This document shows, in pieces, positions 11,901-24,500 of a stretch of 64,000 nt of DNA. The stretch is from Chionis minor (taxonomy: Eukaryota; Chordata; Aves; Charadriiformes; Chionididae): NCBI GenBank assembly GCA_013398295.1, contig VZSF01008496.1, forward strand, positions 62,001 through 126,000, given 5' to 3'. The first letter of the stretch is position 1. Each line of letters starts with the position of its first letter. Both the position numbers and the translations under genes were made by a program. The notes under the pieces were generated by a model, which did not search any database, was not told the DNA's origin, and saw only the letters and a program-made list of their open reading frames with translations.

Positions 11901-14208
11901 AGATAATGCTGCACACAGTTTCCCTGACAAGTTATGCAAGCCACTGTGGAAGGATTTTGCAGAATCACACTATAAATGCCTTGAATAGAGGCTATTGATT
12001 TCTGAAGAGGTCTTGCTGGAAAAGGAATGTGCTGCTTATGCCTCCAGAGGCGTCACAAAACTCACTAAATGGACACTAACACTGAAGAAGCAACAGCAGG
12101 AGAAAATTAATTCCATGGCTGTTTTTTGTTTGGTTGTTCTCGGCTAGATTATACAAGGGAGACTATATGGGTTAAACTATATTATTTCAACTGGGGCTGA
12201 AAGTTGCTTTCTTTTGCTATTGAGAGTTATTTGGTGTGCCTATAATGTGGGTGAGCTGAGGTGCCGTTGCCGGCAAACGGGCTGTGGCTTGTCAGGTTCT
12301 TTACTTGGAGCGTGTGAACGGCAATTCCTTACACAGCAAGTAAATACCGTCTTTACGAAAAGAGTAATCCACTCATGCTCCCAGAGTTACTTCAGTGAGG
12401 AAGGTGTTTGTTTTATCCTGCCACCATCTATTGTTTAAGACCAGGAACATACGTTCTATCAGCTTACTTGTTTTCTGTCAGATACTAACTTTTTTTTTTT
12501 TAATGAAGGCACAGGGAAGGCATCATATTTGTAGACAGTAACTGTATTCTTTAAAGTTACACTTTCATCATATCTGCAAGTCATATTTAATGCTTATATT
12601 CATTCTAGTATGCTGACAAATGAGAGGAGGAGAGGAAAAAGAAGAAATTGCTGCCAAGAGAACATGGAGGAAGGTCCCAGAAAAACTAAGCTAAAAATTC
12701 CTCCTATTTTATTTTATAAAGATTTCTGATGTGCTGTTCACTTGAGCTTAAGTCTCCATTCTGTTGTTTTGAGGAGCCATAATTAGAAGTCCTTATTTCT
12801 CCATGCCAGAAACAGCAAAGATTAGAGCACTGATTTTTAAATTAAGCTACCTTCTCTTTTCCTTTACTTTTTCCCAGTCATTCCCCAGGTCGATATGTAC
12901 TGTACTTATTCCTTCATCTTTGGAAAGGGAGTGTGATCCTCAAGGAATATATTTTATCGAAGAGATGGGGTTTAGACTTTTTCCTTCATACTGTGTTCTT
13001 TACAGCATGTATTTGTTTTTGTGTCTATAGCAGCAGATTTTTGAGTGTATTTTAATCTTTGGTGTTTCAGACTAGCAAGAAAATATTAGATGGCAGAATA
13101 AAAATGTTTGCTTTGACTTGTAATTCATGCTAAGGTTTATGAACCACAAGAATCCTTAGATTCAAATCCCCTTAAATAATGTGTTCCTCCCAGCTGACAA
13201 CGTACTGCAAAATATAATGATTTTAGCAGCAACTGTAGAAATGTTTAATCAGATGAAACATAAAGGCTGAGAAGAACAAGGCTCTGCAGAGAGATCTGGA
13301 CCTGTCTCTGGGTGGTGGCTTTTGAACAAGCAAAGTCTATCAGTTTTCAATATTAGATGTAGGGAGATATTTTATTATTATTGTTGCTTTGCTGGTGTTC
13401 TTAAACTTGGGAAGTTCTGGCTCTTTTTGCTCATGACCTATCTTTTCAAAAACTTGTCCAAGTAAGTTTAAATGGTAGTGTTAGAAATATTACTTCTGGT
13501 TGGATTTCAGCAGCACCTAAAATACTTCTGAAAGTTCTACATGATTTTGGAGCCTATTTTAAAAGTATTTGAGGAGCCATATTTCACAGGATGGCGTTTT
13601 TAAAATCTTGAGAAGTGTTTGCCTCTTCTCATAGGCAATTGATGATATTTCAAGGCTGGCCCTTAGGCGGCCTTGGGTAGGACAACAATGTTCCAATTCA
13701 TACTGAGAATCCAGTTTAAAATGCTGGGATTTCACAGACGATTTTGTTTATCCCTCACACCTGTCTGTAGTCATGTAAGAGGAGGGATTTTTTTTTAATA
13801 AAAACTAATCCAGGAGGGCTTCCTCATTTATTAATAGGTGTAACTGCTTTCTTTATACTACCAACTCTCATCAGATTTCTGACAGATTTTTTTTTTTTCC
13901 CCCAAGACATTTTCTTTAGATTTTTGTCCTCTGATTTCGGTTCATTGGGAGCTGTGGTCTTGTGTTAGCAGTCTTACTGCCATGCTAACAATGTACACAC
14001 TTTGTCCTGTCCTTTTTTTATCCCCATCCTCATGTTTGTACATTTCATAAAAGTATTTGGGGTGCAAAATAGTTTTGCAACTTGACTCAAACCTGCTCTG
14101 GAAGGAAGCAGTCCATTTCTGTGGTTTTTAGTTTCAGGTGCCTACTGGGAAGAGAGAATAAAGGCATCAATATTTTCTTCCTCTGTGTTCCTATTCCCAA
14201 CTCTATTT
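8946..14208. other. Unannotated unique DNA
   Basis: I see no gene or recognisable transposon. The segment is AT-rich, with an A13 run at 9116-9128 and a T12 run at 12490-12501. Parts such as 9830-10260 are very AT-rich with little CpG. Short open frames on both strands lack supporting signals. Confidence 0.5.
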
Positions 14209-14505
14209 AGAATCATAGAATTAAAGAATAATTGAGGTTGAAAGAGACTTCTGGGGGCCCCAAGTCCAACCCCTTGCTCAGCAGTCCAGGTCGATCAGGT
14301 TGCTCAGGACCTTGTCCAGAAGAGCTTTGAGTATCTCCAAGGATTGAGGTTCCTCAGCCGCTCTGGACTCTGCTCCAGTGTTTTACTACTCTATGCTGAA
14401 AAAAGGAAAATTCCGGTGCTGTACCTTGTGCCGGTTGATCCCTGTCCTTTGGCTGCACGCCGAGGAGACAGCTTTGGCCCCATCTTTTCTTCACTCTCCC
14501 ATGAG
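14209..14505 (-). mobile_element. CR1 LINE 3' end (5'-truncated copy)
   Basis: Read in reverse complement, this is the 3' untranslated end of a chicken-repeat-1 type LINE. On the plus strand it starts with AGAATCATAGAATTAAAGAA, the complement of the CR1 terminal ATTCTATG repeats. It continues through GGTTGAAAGAGACTTCTGGG, a CCAAGTCCAACCCC block, GATCAGGTTGCTCAGGACCT, a TTGAGTATCTCCAAGGAT block, and a CCCCATCTTTTCTTCACTCT block. The order and spacing follow the CR1 3' UTR and last ORF2 codons over about 300 bases. No intact coding sequence remains. Truncation at the 5' end is the rule for CR1 insertions. Confidence 0.93.
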
Positions 14506-15839
14506 GCATCTTTTTCAAATGGGAAGACACAACTTGTAACAAGGCAAATACAGTTGTTTTGATTAGTTTGTCTTAATTAGATCTTGGTGCTGTTTTACTG
14601 AAATTCTTCAACAGTTTTTTCTTTTTCAATTCTGTTATTCTGTTTCAAATACTGTCATAAGTGGCAGATGTTTGCTGGATAATTAAAGGACAGTGTCTTA
14701 TAGAAGGAATGGAAAATACATACAAACCGCTATTTAAACAGTGTTACCTATAGGCAAACCGTTAACTGGGATTTCTCTGGAGGCACGCACTTAATATTGT
14801 ACTGACAGTTAGACAAGTATTTAGTACTAGTTCAAGGAAAGCCTTTCTCCATAGTATTGACTGTAGAAATCAATGATCACAGCCACACAGTGTTACCTGA
14901 AAAAGGTGCTGTTGAATGATAACCAGTTGCATTTTCAGGTGCACTATGGCATGCGTACCTAGGCAGGTTCTTGCATAATAGATTTGAGAAGAGGAACTCT
15001 ATGAAAGTATTCTAATTAACAAATGACGTACACAACAGAATACCCATCTTTGATTTTTTGATATTTTCAAAAGAAAGTAAAGTTGCCAAGGACTAAGAAA
15101 TTTGGCAGTTCAGACGTAAGACATACATAACACTTCCAAAAATCTTACATTTTCCCAGCCTTTGCCCCAGCATGTCACAGTAATCAATTACATGTTCCCT
15201 TACAGGTCGTCACATGCCATTTTACGTGCTGATTGGCTAAATATGTGCTGGATTATACAAGATGCAAAGTCTAAATTTGACTGACAAACATAATCAGTTT
15301 GTCAATATCAGTATCTTCTTACTCATCAGAAGTTGTCTCTGGCCTTGTTAATACCTTTGCAATTATTCTAACTGGTGTTGCTTATGCCACTTTAAAGTTT
15401 CTTGGCAATGTAATGACAGTCACAATCAAGCCTGAGGGAAATCTGCATTTCAGATTGTTTTCACTTTTGAACTTGTCAGAGTTCAACATTGCCTTTTGGA
15501 AACGAGCATGTGAAGTGCACAGAGGTGAACCTTGACTCCCCCACAGAAGAGCCGGTGAGCATGAGAAATGGCTGACCTGGGGATTCGCGTGTGTTCTCCC
15601 TCCCCTGGTATTATCCATGGGGAAGGTTTTTGCCTTTTGGGTCTGTTCCAGGATTGCATGGCAAACTGCTCTTGCAGTCTCCAGCCGCAGCACGGAACGC
15701 TGCTTTGACTGTGGGCTTACATTGCTTTTGTGAACAAAGTTTCACTGCGGGCTTGTCCTCTGTCTGCTGTTGCTTGTTGCATGTATGATTTGGAAAGCTT
15801 GCCGGAGTTTGCTGATATTGCCTCCTCTGATTGCAGGCT
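14506..15839. other. Unannotated DNA between CR1 copy and regulatory-like block
   Basis: No gene is recognised. The part from about 15540 to 15720 is richer in GC and CpG than its surroundings. It is covered by minus-strand open frames of 103 and 127 codons (15382-15693 and 15611-15994) that match no family I know and lie within chance length. Confidence 0.45.
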
Positions 15840-16000
15840 GCTGTGCGGTAGGAATATGTCTGTCTTGGCAAATCAAATCCTGCAGCACAATCAGCAAGTA
15901 TCATCGCTATAGCTATGCTGTCATTACATTTGACAGCATAAAAAGCATTGATTGCATCAAAAATTATTTGAGTCATCCTCGAGGTCAGTGACACTGTGGA
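15840..16000. promoter_or_regulatory. Possible enhancer-like block with inverted TGACAG pair
   Basis: At 15914-15940 a perfect 10-bp inverted repeat (TATGCTGTCA / TGACAGCATA) encloses a 7-base spacer. Each arm contains TGACAG or its complement, the core bound by MEIS/PKNOX/TGIF homeodomain factors. A GATTGCATCA motif follows at about 15949-15958. The clustering and the AT-rich, little-decayed look resemble vertebrate conserved non-coding elements. Conservation cannot be judged from one sequence, so this is inference. Confidence 0.25.
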
Positions 16001-16414
16001 GACATGATCAGTATTTGCAGGGAATTGGAGGGGTTTTTTTAGTTTTTGGTCTAGACTAACATTGGCATAAAGTCCTCCCTGAGGAAAGCGGAGTCGGATT
16101 CCTCACTCTATTCGCTTTTTAGTGGACTTGCATATCTGCAAAGAAATACAAATGAAATTATGGGAAAAGCAGCATGATGAAGGTTTGACCTAAAACTGGA
16201 TTTAGTTCTGTGGTCCGTGGAGCTTCTGAGAAAAATTAACCCTGTCGGTGGATGTTGTTACATTGCAGCTTTTCTTCAAATGACAGGCTTTAGTCCAGTC
16301 AGACCTGTTTAGTACCAGCTTCATTATGGAGAGTAAAATAATGGATTTAGTTTCAAAAATGCTAATTTCCATTTGTGGTGGAAAGTTTATCTGTAGCTCT
16401 TGAGAGATATTTAT

Positions 16415-16521
16415 TAAAAAAAAAACCAAAGAAACAAAAAACCCAACACACAAACAAACAAAAAAACCCAACACCAAACCAGAAACCAAAGCAACACACA
16501 CCCCCAGAACTAAACCAAAGC
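16415..16521. repeat. A/C-rich low-complexity tract (CAAA-type)
   Basis: After an A10 run the plus strand is almost devoid of G and T for about 100 bases, with repeated CAAACAAACAAA and AACCCAACA motifs. Open frames crossing it (Lys/Gln/Asn/Pro-rich on +) are artefacts of composition. Confidence 0.85.
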
Positions 16522-17118
16522 AACGCTGTTTTGGTGAATTGCTTTTATGCTCTATGCTAAATTTTGAAATTATGTCTTATTTTATGGCTGTTTCTCTACA
16601 TGCAGCTTCCAGCATGATGCCAACATCATACAAAAGCTGCCGCTGCTCATGTCCCATCTGACAACAGTGCGGTAGGAAATATCCTTACGCTGTATTTCTT
16701 TCACAGAAACCAAAGTGAGAAAGGAGATCTCTGTGTCTGTATTGGCCTCTGGCAGTTAATTTGTTGACTGTGTTGTGCCTGAGCTGTAAACTGGATCAGA
16801 TCTGCAGCCTCACTGTTGATCCCTAGTGTGGCAGAGTGTATCAGGAGGAAAGTCCCGTGGAATCACTGAAGTTGGAGGGAATAGCGTTTTGGGCAATAGG
16901 ATTTGGCAGCAACTCCAAGCTATGGGTCCTGACTGCGCTGAAGGTTTTTCCAGGGTAGGGATTAATTTAACTCTGCATGGCTTTATAATATCAAACTGCT
17001 GAATTGCTCGTAGCTATGGAGTGTAATAATGCTGAATTGATCTTGCTCTGAGTGACTGCCACACTGCTTTCCAATGTGTTAGCAATATGCCGCCTCCTCA
17101 AAGGAGAAAACAATAGCA
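16522..17118. other. Unannotated unique DNA
   Basis: No gene, RNA or repeat is recognised in this stretch. Confidence 0.45.
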
Positions 17119-17210
17119 GAATATATATAACTAAATGTATAAAATATATACAAAATAGATACAATTACTAAAATACATAAATACAATATTGTAATAATAT
17201 ACATATAGTT
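17119..17210. repeat. AT-rich low-complexity region
   Basis: About 90 bases are nearly pure A/T, with repeated ATATATA, AAATACATAAATACA and ATACATATA motifs. This looks like a decayed (TA)n/(TACA)n simple repeat. Confidence 0.8.
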
Positions 17211-17603
17211 GGTGCTCGTAGCTGCTAACTTTACATAAATTGTGAAAAAATGAGCTAATGGAATCAGTCAGATACTGTTGGCCTGTTTTGATTTCTGTGT
17301 AGCCCTCCACACTTTCCTGTAAATGTTGCTTCCTTTCCTCAGGTATCTTTTGCAGAGTTTATGAATCCTTTGAAAACAGTTAGGTGAACACCAGGGATTT
17401 TCAAAAAAAAAGTTGGAAACCACATCTGTGGGTCTCGATAGCAAAACCAACCTCTTGTACTCCATAAACTCGGTGGATTTTTGCTTCTGTCAGGGCTGCA
17501 TTTGAACCAGAGCATTTCTTTAGACACTCCAAATGCTCCATCTGGTACCTTGTATTCAGGAGACACAGAGGAAAGACGAAGTTTGAGCTATATTTAACAG
17601 CTT

Positions 17604-17685
17604 GATTCTGATTATACATCTCTGTTGCTTCACTGACTTCAGTAAAGAGGGCCTCTCTGTATTGCTCTGATTTCAGAATTGGGCT
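17604..17685. repeat. Possible decayed palindromic (MITE-like) repeat
   Basis: The segment begins GATTCTGAT and ends CTGATTTCAGAATTGGGCT, so its ends are imperfect inverted copies. The centre is TTCACTGACTTCAGT, also nearly palindromic. This layout (GATTCTGAT...TGACTTCA...ATCAGAATC) matches a palindromic interspersed repeat common in turtle, crocodile and bird genomes as I remember it. I cannot name the family with certainty and the copy is diverged. Confidence 0.42.
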
Positions 17686-20600
17686 TGATATTGATAGTGG
17701 TATCACAAAAAGGAAAATACCGTTAGGAACTAACAGTCAAGAAAGATGACACAGCCTGGTTTTGAAAATGAAACTAATTTATTCACCAGCTTCCTCAGCG
17801 GTGAGGCAGAAATGAGTAGAAAGAATGAGAAGTGATAACAGTGATGAAGGCTGTGGCATCCTTCTGGAAGCAGGCACCAAGGCTTCTTTTTAAAACATGC
17901 AGTGAGGTTTGTGACACCAAGTCCCCATCTTCTGAGAAATGTCTGGATTTCTAAAGTTAGGCTTAAGACTCAATCAAAAAAAAAAAAAAAATTAAAAGTA
18001 GGTATCTACTGCCCTCTCCCTCAGTCTTGGCTTTCGTATCCTGCTGCTTGGTGTTGGCTTTCAGCAACAGAACTAAGTTTGGTGTCTGGGGATCCCGATT
18101 AAAATTACTCAGTTCAGCTCTCCAGCTGGGAACCAGCCAAATAAAAATGCGGGTTGGGCGCTCTGAAATTACTCACAAGGGTGGCCCTTCTGCTAGTACT
18201 TGGTGTGCAGCGAGCAAAGCTTGTTTCAGATTGCGGGTCACCATTGTGACTGCAGTAGCCGAGCTCTTGGCTAGAAACTTGAGGAAAATTAACCTCATTT
18301 TCTGACGGCAATGAGTTATTCTGTGCTCACGTGCTGAAATGAGCCTGGCAAACAAGATTGGTACTGAAGGGCAGCGGTAGGATTGTATCGCGGTAGGCAG
18401 AGTAGCACGCACTGCCGCCTTCCTAGGGTATAACGCTTGTTCCGTGCTCTTTCGTCTGCTCAAACAAGTGTTAAACCAGCTCATTTCTTCCCCCTCTGTG
18501 CTAACGCTTGACTCCGGCTTGGAATTGTTCGAGCTTGCTGGGTGGCACGGCCTGATTTAAGCTGTCAGTTTTTGTGTGATGACCTGCCTTTTTGTTAGTT
18601 TTTTTTTTTTTTTAGTGATACCTTGTTGGTCCCTGCCACCCGCTGCTCTAGCTAACTATACCAGCCTTGCTAACAGCTTTTCCTATTTCAGTGCTTAGCA
18701 AGAGGGCATGTGACACTGAGAGCTAATACAGTCTGTCTCCTAGCACATCAGTGACCCTGTAACAGCTTCTCCCAGCTCACACCTTGGAGCAGGCACTTAC
18801 GTAAGCTCCCTCCTCAGATTTTTAGGTTCTTTGCTTTAGTACCCTGATGCTGGAAGCTATTGGCTTTGATTAGGGTGAGCCTTCACCCAGGCGTGTGTGG
18901 GTGATTTGTGATGATTTCATACATTATCCTAAGAGGCAAACTCTCTTCTGCTCTGTGATAGTTGTATCACTGTCTATAAGAAATAGCTCTAGCTTAGTAA
19001 AATACCTCATGAAAACAAGCGTGTTAATGCCTGTCAGTTTGTCCTTTTTGCTTATCATTCCTCCTTTTTGCTAGATGCTAGCAGAGCCCACCTCTGTTTC
19101 TTGGCTCCTCTGTCCTCCAAAACTACGAGTTGAAAGGTGCTGAATGGATTTTGCTTTATGCACACAATATAAAAATGTATTTAAATAAGCAAAGCTTTAC
19201 CAGAACGGTGGAGGGGAGAGAGAAGCATGGGTTATATCAGCTCCACATCAGGAGATCCTTCGAAGACCCTGGGCAGACTGGCCAACACGCCTGGCCGTAT
19301 CATCCTTCTGTAAGCTGGGTGTGACTGCAGCAGGAACCAGCTCCTGCACGCTTCCTTTGTACTTGATTGTATGTTCTTCACAGCATGGCGATTGGGCTCG
19401 GAGTAGTCCAATCTATGGCTAGATCGATCTCCCGCTTCAAGAAGGGGCATGGGGTTTTCTGCCAGGTTTAGGGCGTTACTGTTCAGCTGTCAGTGAGGAT
19501 TCTCATGTCACTGAGTCAAACCGTAACAGTGCGGAAACCAGTGAAGCGGCTGCTGCAAACTGCAGCAAGGCCAGAATTGCATCTGTAAGTTTAAAAAAAA
19601 TTTTTGAGTTATCCTCAGTCTTTGCAGTCAGAGCCTCAGAAATCCATGTTTTACCTTCTCCCAGGAACATTAAGAACAAAAGAACATCTTTCCTCAGAAG
19701 CAAGGCTGGCAAAACGATGGAGCTTCTAAACAGTACTTTAAATAAGGGAGGTTCACCTTCCTTTAGCTTCACTGCTGGCATTACTTCCAAATTAGTGGTA
19801 TAATTATTTTCTTTCCTGTTCCTGGTTTTGGAGAATCTATTTCATTGTCTTGCTGCATCTGTTTCCTGCTCCATTTTGCTTAGTTTCTCATCTTGTTATG
19901 TGGTTCCAGCGACTGTTCGGATACTCCGAACTGTTGAACCCTCTCGATTTGAGTAGGAGGTTGTCCCTATCTCTGCCGATAGCTAATAGGGCTTCATTTT
20001 GCCAGGGTAATTATTTTACTTGCACGCTTAATGTTTATGCAGTGACTTCTCTGTTTGTACTGCTGTGATGTTCAGAGGCACTAGTAAAGATCTAAGCCTC
20101 GTTGAGCCAGCAGTCTACACAGCCTAAGTAAATGAGAACACGTGGTACATATCCCAAAGCACTTGAATTCTTATGTGATGATTAGACTTTTTTAAAGACT
20201 TTATGTAAGTCATGCTATCAAAATGTGAGAGAGAAGTTGTCTAGTTTGACTGAAAAGAAGAAAAAAAGACAATCTAGCTGGCTATGGTTTAGGCCATGAC
20301 CAGTGTGACCGGCCTCCGGCCTTACTCCTCCTCTCTCGTTCAGCTTTAGCATTTTGTTGAGTGCATAGCTCAGGAAAAGTGACCAGCTTTACTCTCAACT
20401 GACTATTATTAGCTGAAAGTGGGCTTTTACTAAAATATTCAAACACTGTTTCTTATATTCTGAGATTATAGTATTCTTCATAGATGTTTGCAGATTGCTA
20501 AATTAGGATACTAAGCAATTATGAAATGGAAGCGCTTCATGAATTTAATTTTCTGATATGCAAAGCACAAGGGAAGAATACTAATATTAATACAGTACAG

Positions 20601-21330
20601 GCTCCAGGATAATTTAGTGAGAGAAAGTTACTATTAAATATTTTAAGTGAGGCTCTGCAGGAGCAAAGACTCACTTGTGCAGCAGCCCCCTTACAATTTT
20701 GGCACCCACATCACTTAAGAACTCTGTGATGCTCAGTGAAAAGTTTCATTTGTAAAAGGATCTTTGAATCCTTCCTCCCCCTCCTGCTGTTTTCATCATT
20801 CAACATCTGCCTTCACAGCAAGGCACCGTTTTCCTCCTTGGCCTCATCTTACTCATTCAATACCCACCTGTAACAAGCCAAGCAGGTTTTCGACAGACAG
20901 ACAACAGTGTCATTTGAAGTAGACTTCTCTCAAAGCAGGATCTCTTCTGTGCCCTTGTAGGCAGGGTCCTAGAAAGCCAAAGATCTGATTTGGGGGGGGA
21001 AAAAAAGTGTGTGTGTGTATTCATTCATGTAGCTATCTTTTTCAGATTGTGCCATAAAATCTTACGTAAAAATGAGCTCCTATAATACCTTCTTAGTTGG
21101 AGTTTATATAGGTAATAGAAAAAGTATAGAGGCCCGTGTCCATACCTCATAAAGGGACGTATACATCAAAGGGGTCTGTACATCAAAGAATGAAATAAAA
21201 TATATGTACTTGCCAGATACCAGTATGTTGAGGCACACAATGCGTGTACCGAGTCCCTATCACTTGGAAAAGCCTGAGTCCCTACTAATAACAGTGACAG
21301 TTGTGGGTAGCTGTTTGCCTTTTTGTGTAG
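17686..21330. other. Unannotated DNA; CpG-raised patch at 18100-18450
   Basis: No gene is recognised. An A16 run (17976-17991) and a T15 run (18599-18613) are present. The patch at about 18100-18450 has more CpG than its neighbours and open frames on both strands (92 and 103 codons) without family resemblance; it could be a conserved non-coding element. A G8A7 run followed by a short (GT)n is at about 20992-21018. Confidence 0.45.
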
Positions 21331-21502
21331 TCTCCAATTCTTTGGTTTGCAAACAATGCCGAAGGGATGACCTGTTTACAGGAATTCCCAATCGGAAGAA
21401 TTGCCGAAAGTGCACGCGGGTGCAGCCGTCCTTTTACGGAGAAGATTGTAATATTAATGCTCTGCCCTGGCTTAAACACCCTCCCATTGCTCTGGGTCTT
21501 CA
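21331..21502 (+). CDS. Candidate internal coding exon, Cys-rich, unrecognised
   Basis: This 172-bp segment sits between a good acceptor (pyrimidine-rich stretch ending TTTTTGTGTAG) and a strong donor (CA|GTAAGT), and is open in the frame starting at 21333. The 56 complete codons encode a peptide with C-x2-C at residues 6-9 and C-x2-C at residues 24-27, a further Cys near residue 39, and a basic stretch around NRKNCRKC. The spacing would suit a zinc-binding hairpin, but I recognise no family. CpG is locally high (21358-21445). An open frame of this size is not unusual by chance, so the case rests on the splice sites, CpG and Cys spacing together. It could also be a conserved non-coding element. 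Confidence 0.28.
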
Positions 21503-24500
21503 GTAAGTGGGGCTGCTTGGAGTGTTTGAGGGATCACGCTAGTGCTACGATTCTAGGATATTACTAATGGCAGCTGAAACTATTAACATTTTTCGTAACT
21601 ATTTTGTTTCCTTCCCTCAAGGTTTACATTTTCATTTGCTTTCATGCAGAAAATAAATTCCATGAAAGGGGAACTCTTAGTAAATAACCTGTAGTAAAGA
21701 GTATGGCGTAACTGGCATAACTCCTTCAGTTTTAGAAGCATGAAGATTACATCACTGAAGATTGTGCCTGTCAGTAAATTAAATAAAATACAAACCAAGT
21801 TCAGGAAATTAAATTCATTATAAAGATAATGGAAAATTCTCATTTCCTCGCTGCCGCAGTTATGCACACTTTAATTGTTGCCTGGAACAGTCAATACCTT
21901 GTAAAGAAAATAAACATGCTCTTCTCTTAAGGCACTCCCCAGTTTTCTAGGGATGCATGGTGATCTGCTCTACTGCTAGCCTGGATTTAGTCAGTTAAAG
22001 CCTGAACTTGTGTGATCCAGGGAAGTCTGCTCTGAAGAGATCACTTACAGGTACCATTATTTGACCTCTCCTGTAACGGCTATGCTGAAGAGTCATATGG
22101 AACCCTTCACAAGCACCTTGGGTTACATCCAAAAAATCCCATGGCTTAACCTCCACTGAATCAAGTGGAGTATCCTAGCTGTGTTTCAGCCTGGCCCGTT
22201 AGATAGTTTACTTTTTTTGGTAGTATTTCCATCATGCTCATCTTTATTTAACATGGGTAAATGTGGTTGAAATGTTTGTAGCAGGAGGAGGAGGCAGCTG
22301 TGCACTTCGGTGATGGAGATGCCAGACTTTGGTATAACAGAACAAGTAGCTAGGAACAGATAATTTTGCCCAACTTCATTTATTAATCAGTTTGATTATT
22401 TCAGTTTTTCCAGTTTTGCAAATTAGGCATAATCAGATTCACATAATAGCATGATAGATCTGTGTGTTAAATTATACAGGCAATGTTATTCCTAGGTCCT
22501 TTTAATTTCCCCATATAAATTAATCTTATTAATATTTATCTTCTAATCTTCTTACAAATTCAAAGTGGGTAATCTCTGCCTAAATGAAGCTACTGTTCAT
22601 ACAGAGCTCTGTTTGGTTTCTTTAAAGAACACAAAGAAATCATAGTAGCACTTAATGTTATGAAAAGCTTAAAGGAGAAAAAAGTGATTGTGTGACATAT
22701 CATTAATGATGGCAGTGTCCAAAATGGTTGTGCTGTCAGAAGAACTGGCAGGAGGGATGAAAGCATGCTGAAGGTTAAGCCTCATGTTCAAGCGCACCAT
22801 ACCATGTTGGGTCTCGGCCCCTGCAGTTATATTTAGCTATAGAAACCGCCGTTAGGATGGTCAAGGAGTGACATGCTTGGTGATGATGGATTTGCCTTCT
22901 TTCACCTGCTGGTTCTCTTCAGTGGTAGCAGAGGGGTTTGAGGCGGGAACCAAAGGGGTGTCTTTAAAAATGCAGGACATGACCTAAGGATGAGTGCATC
23001 TTCTTCCAGTTCTGTGAATCGGGTTTGGTTCTTGAAACATGAGGAACTGTAGAGTCCCTCGGATGTTTCTCAGTGGCTAGAGGACTTTATTACTTACACA
23101 GTATCTTCAGTCCCTGTCTACGGTAGCAAATGTTTTGCAAAGCAAATGGGCGCATGCACTAGTTTGTCCCTACTCAGTAAAGCAATTCAGCGTGCTCTTA
23201 AGCCCCTTGGTTTCAGCTCTTGGTTTTATCAGCGGGAGGTTTTCCAAAGGCTGTCCGTATCTCACAAATGGGCTAAGCTACTTTATGGCAAAATAGTTCT
23301 CAAAACCTCTTCTGTTATACAAAACATTAATTTTCTTCTCCCTCCCTTGCTGCAATGGTCGATGAACTTAAAAAATTCCTTTCTTACTGGTGCATTGGGA
23401 AATACTGCCCTGATTCCAATGATTTCACTTCTGCTGTTTATTCCCTCAAATTAGCACTGAAAATCCTCCATGTTTTCCTCAGGTGGAGACGTTTGTAGGT
23501 TAATGCGTCCATGCCCACCATTTCCTCTGTAAACTTTCACATTTGTGCATCAGCTTAGTTGGGACAGTTCTGGATGTGCCCAAATGAAGCAAGGAAGATC
23601 GAATGCGTTTTAAAGCAAGATGAAATGCCTCATGTTGCTTCATAAGATTTTGTCCAGAAAGATACCACATTGAGTGAGACTGCAAATTCTTGTTGCTAGA
23701 CAGAAACTTTTTAACTTTTATCCCCTTTTTGCCCTGAAGAGCTGGGGAGATTTTGAGGTGAAGACGAAGTATGCCATATCCAGGCTTCCCTGCTGACTGC
23801 TTTAGATTGAGGATGATGCCACAGATTTTTGACATTCAGGCATCATTAGAGTCATCTTTTCTGATGTCCTTTATAGCCCTGGCTGAAGTGCCTCATTTGA
23901 TAATGCAGAATGAGATTATCTCTGAAAATACCCATTCGTGAGGTAGAAACTGGGAAGCGTAGTACATCCCTCTGTAAGCTGTGCAAGTGTCTGCTCTCAT
24001 AGTATAAAAATGTGTGCTCCCAAGTCGTTTCATCTAGTTTTGGATCTCATAGTAAGTTTTTCTGACAGATTAAAGCATAATGACCAGGGAGGGATAACAA
24101 GCAAGATTAGGGATGTGGAAAAACTTTTTTATGAGAGTGAAAAGATTGATACTGTGCACTATGGTGAGGCAGTAAATAAGAACAGATATGAAAAGGTCTC
24201 TGTCATTTGTTACTGTGAAGCCAAGAGGGGGCTCTTGCGTTTGCTCCTTCTACCATGACAACAGGAGGTAGAGATACTCGTTTAAATGAGACCTTACATC
24301 TGTTTGAAAGGAAACTACTTATTTTTCCCTAGCACATACTTCTGTTTCAAGATTTCACTGAAACTAAGAGATTAGTAAGGGTTTTTTTTAAAGTCTGCTT
24401 ATTCATAAAGATAGACAGAATATCCCATTGTATACCCGGTGTGACAACACTACTAATAAAAAGTAAAGCCTGAAAACCTCAAAATATTTGGCAAAATCTT

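Noticed and set aside
12483..12514. TACTAAC followed by T12 and CAG, a textbook branch point and acceptor
   Set aside because: No open frame or donor follows within a reasonable distance, and isolated acceptor-like motifs are frequent in such DNA.
15611..15994. 127-codon minus-strand frame
   Set aside because: No domain recognised. It crosses an inverted repeat and AT-rich non-coding sequence, and its length is within chance.
16375..16560. Lys/Gln/Pro-rich plus frame
   Set aside because: Product of the A/C-rich low-complexity tract.
23500..23835. 111-codon minus-strand frame rich in Lys, possible processed pseudogene
   Set aside because: No similarity to a known protein, no poly(A) tail at the expected end and no flanking duplication.
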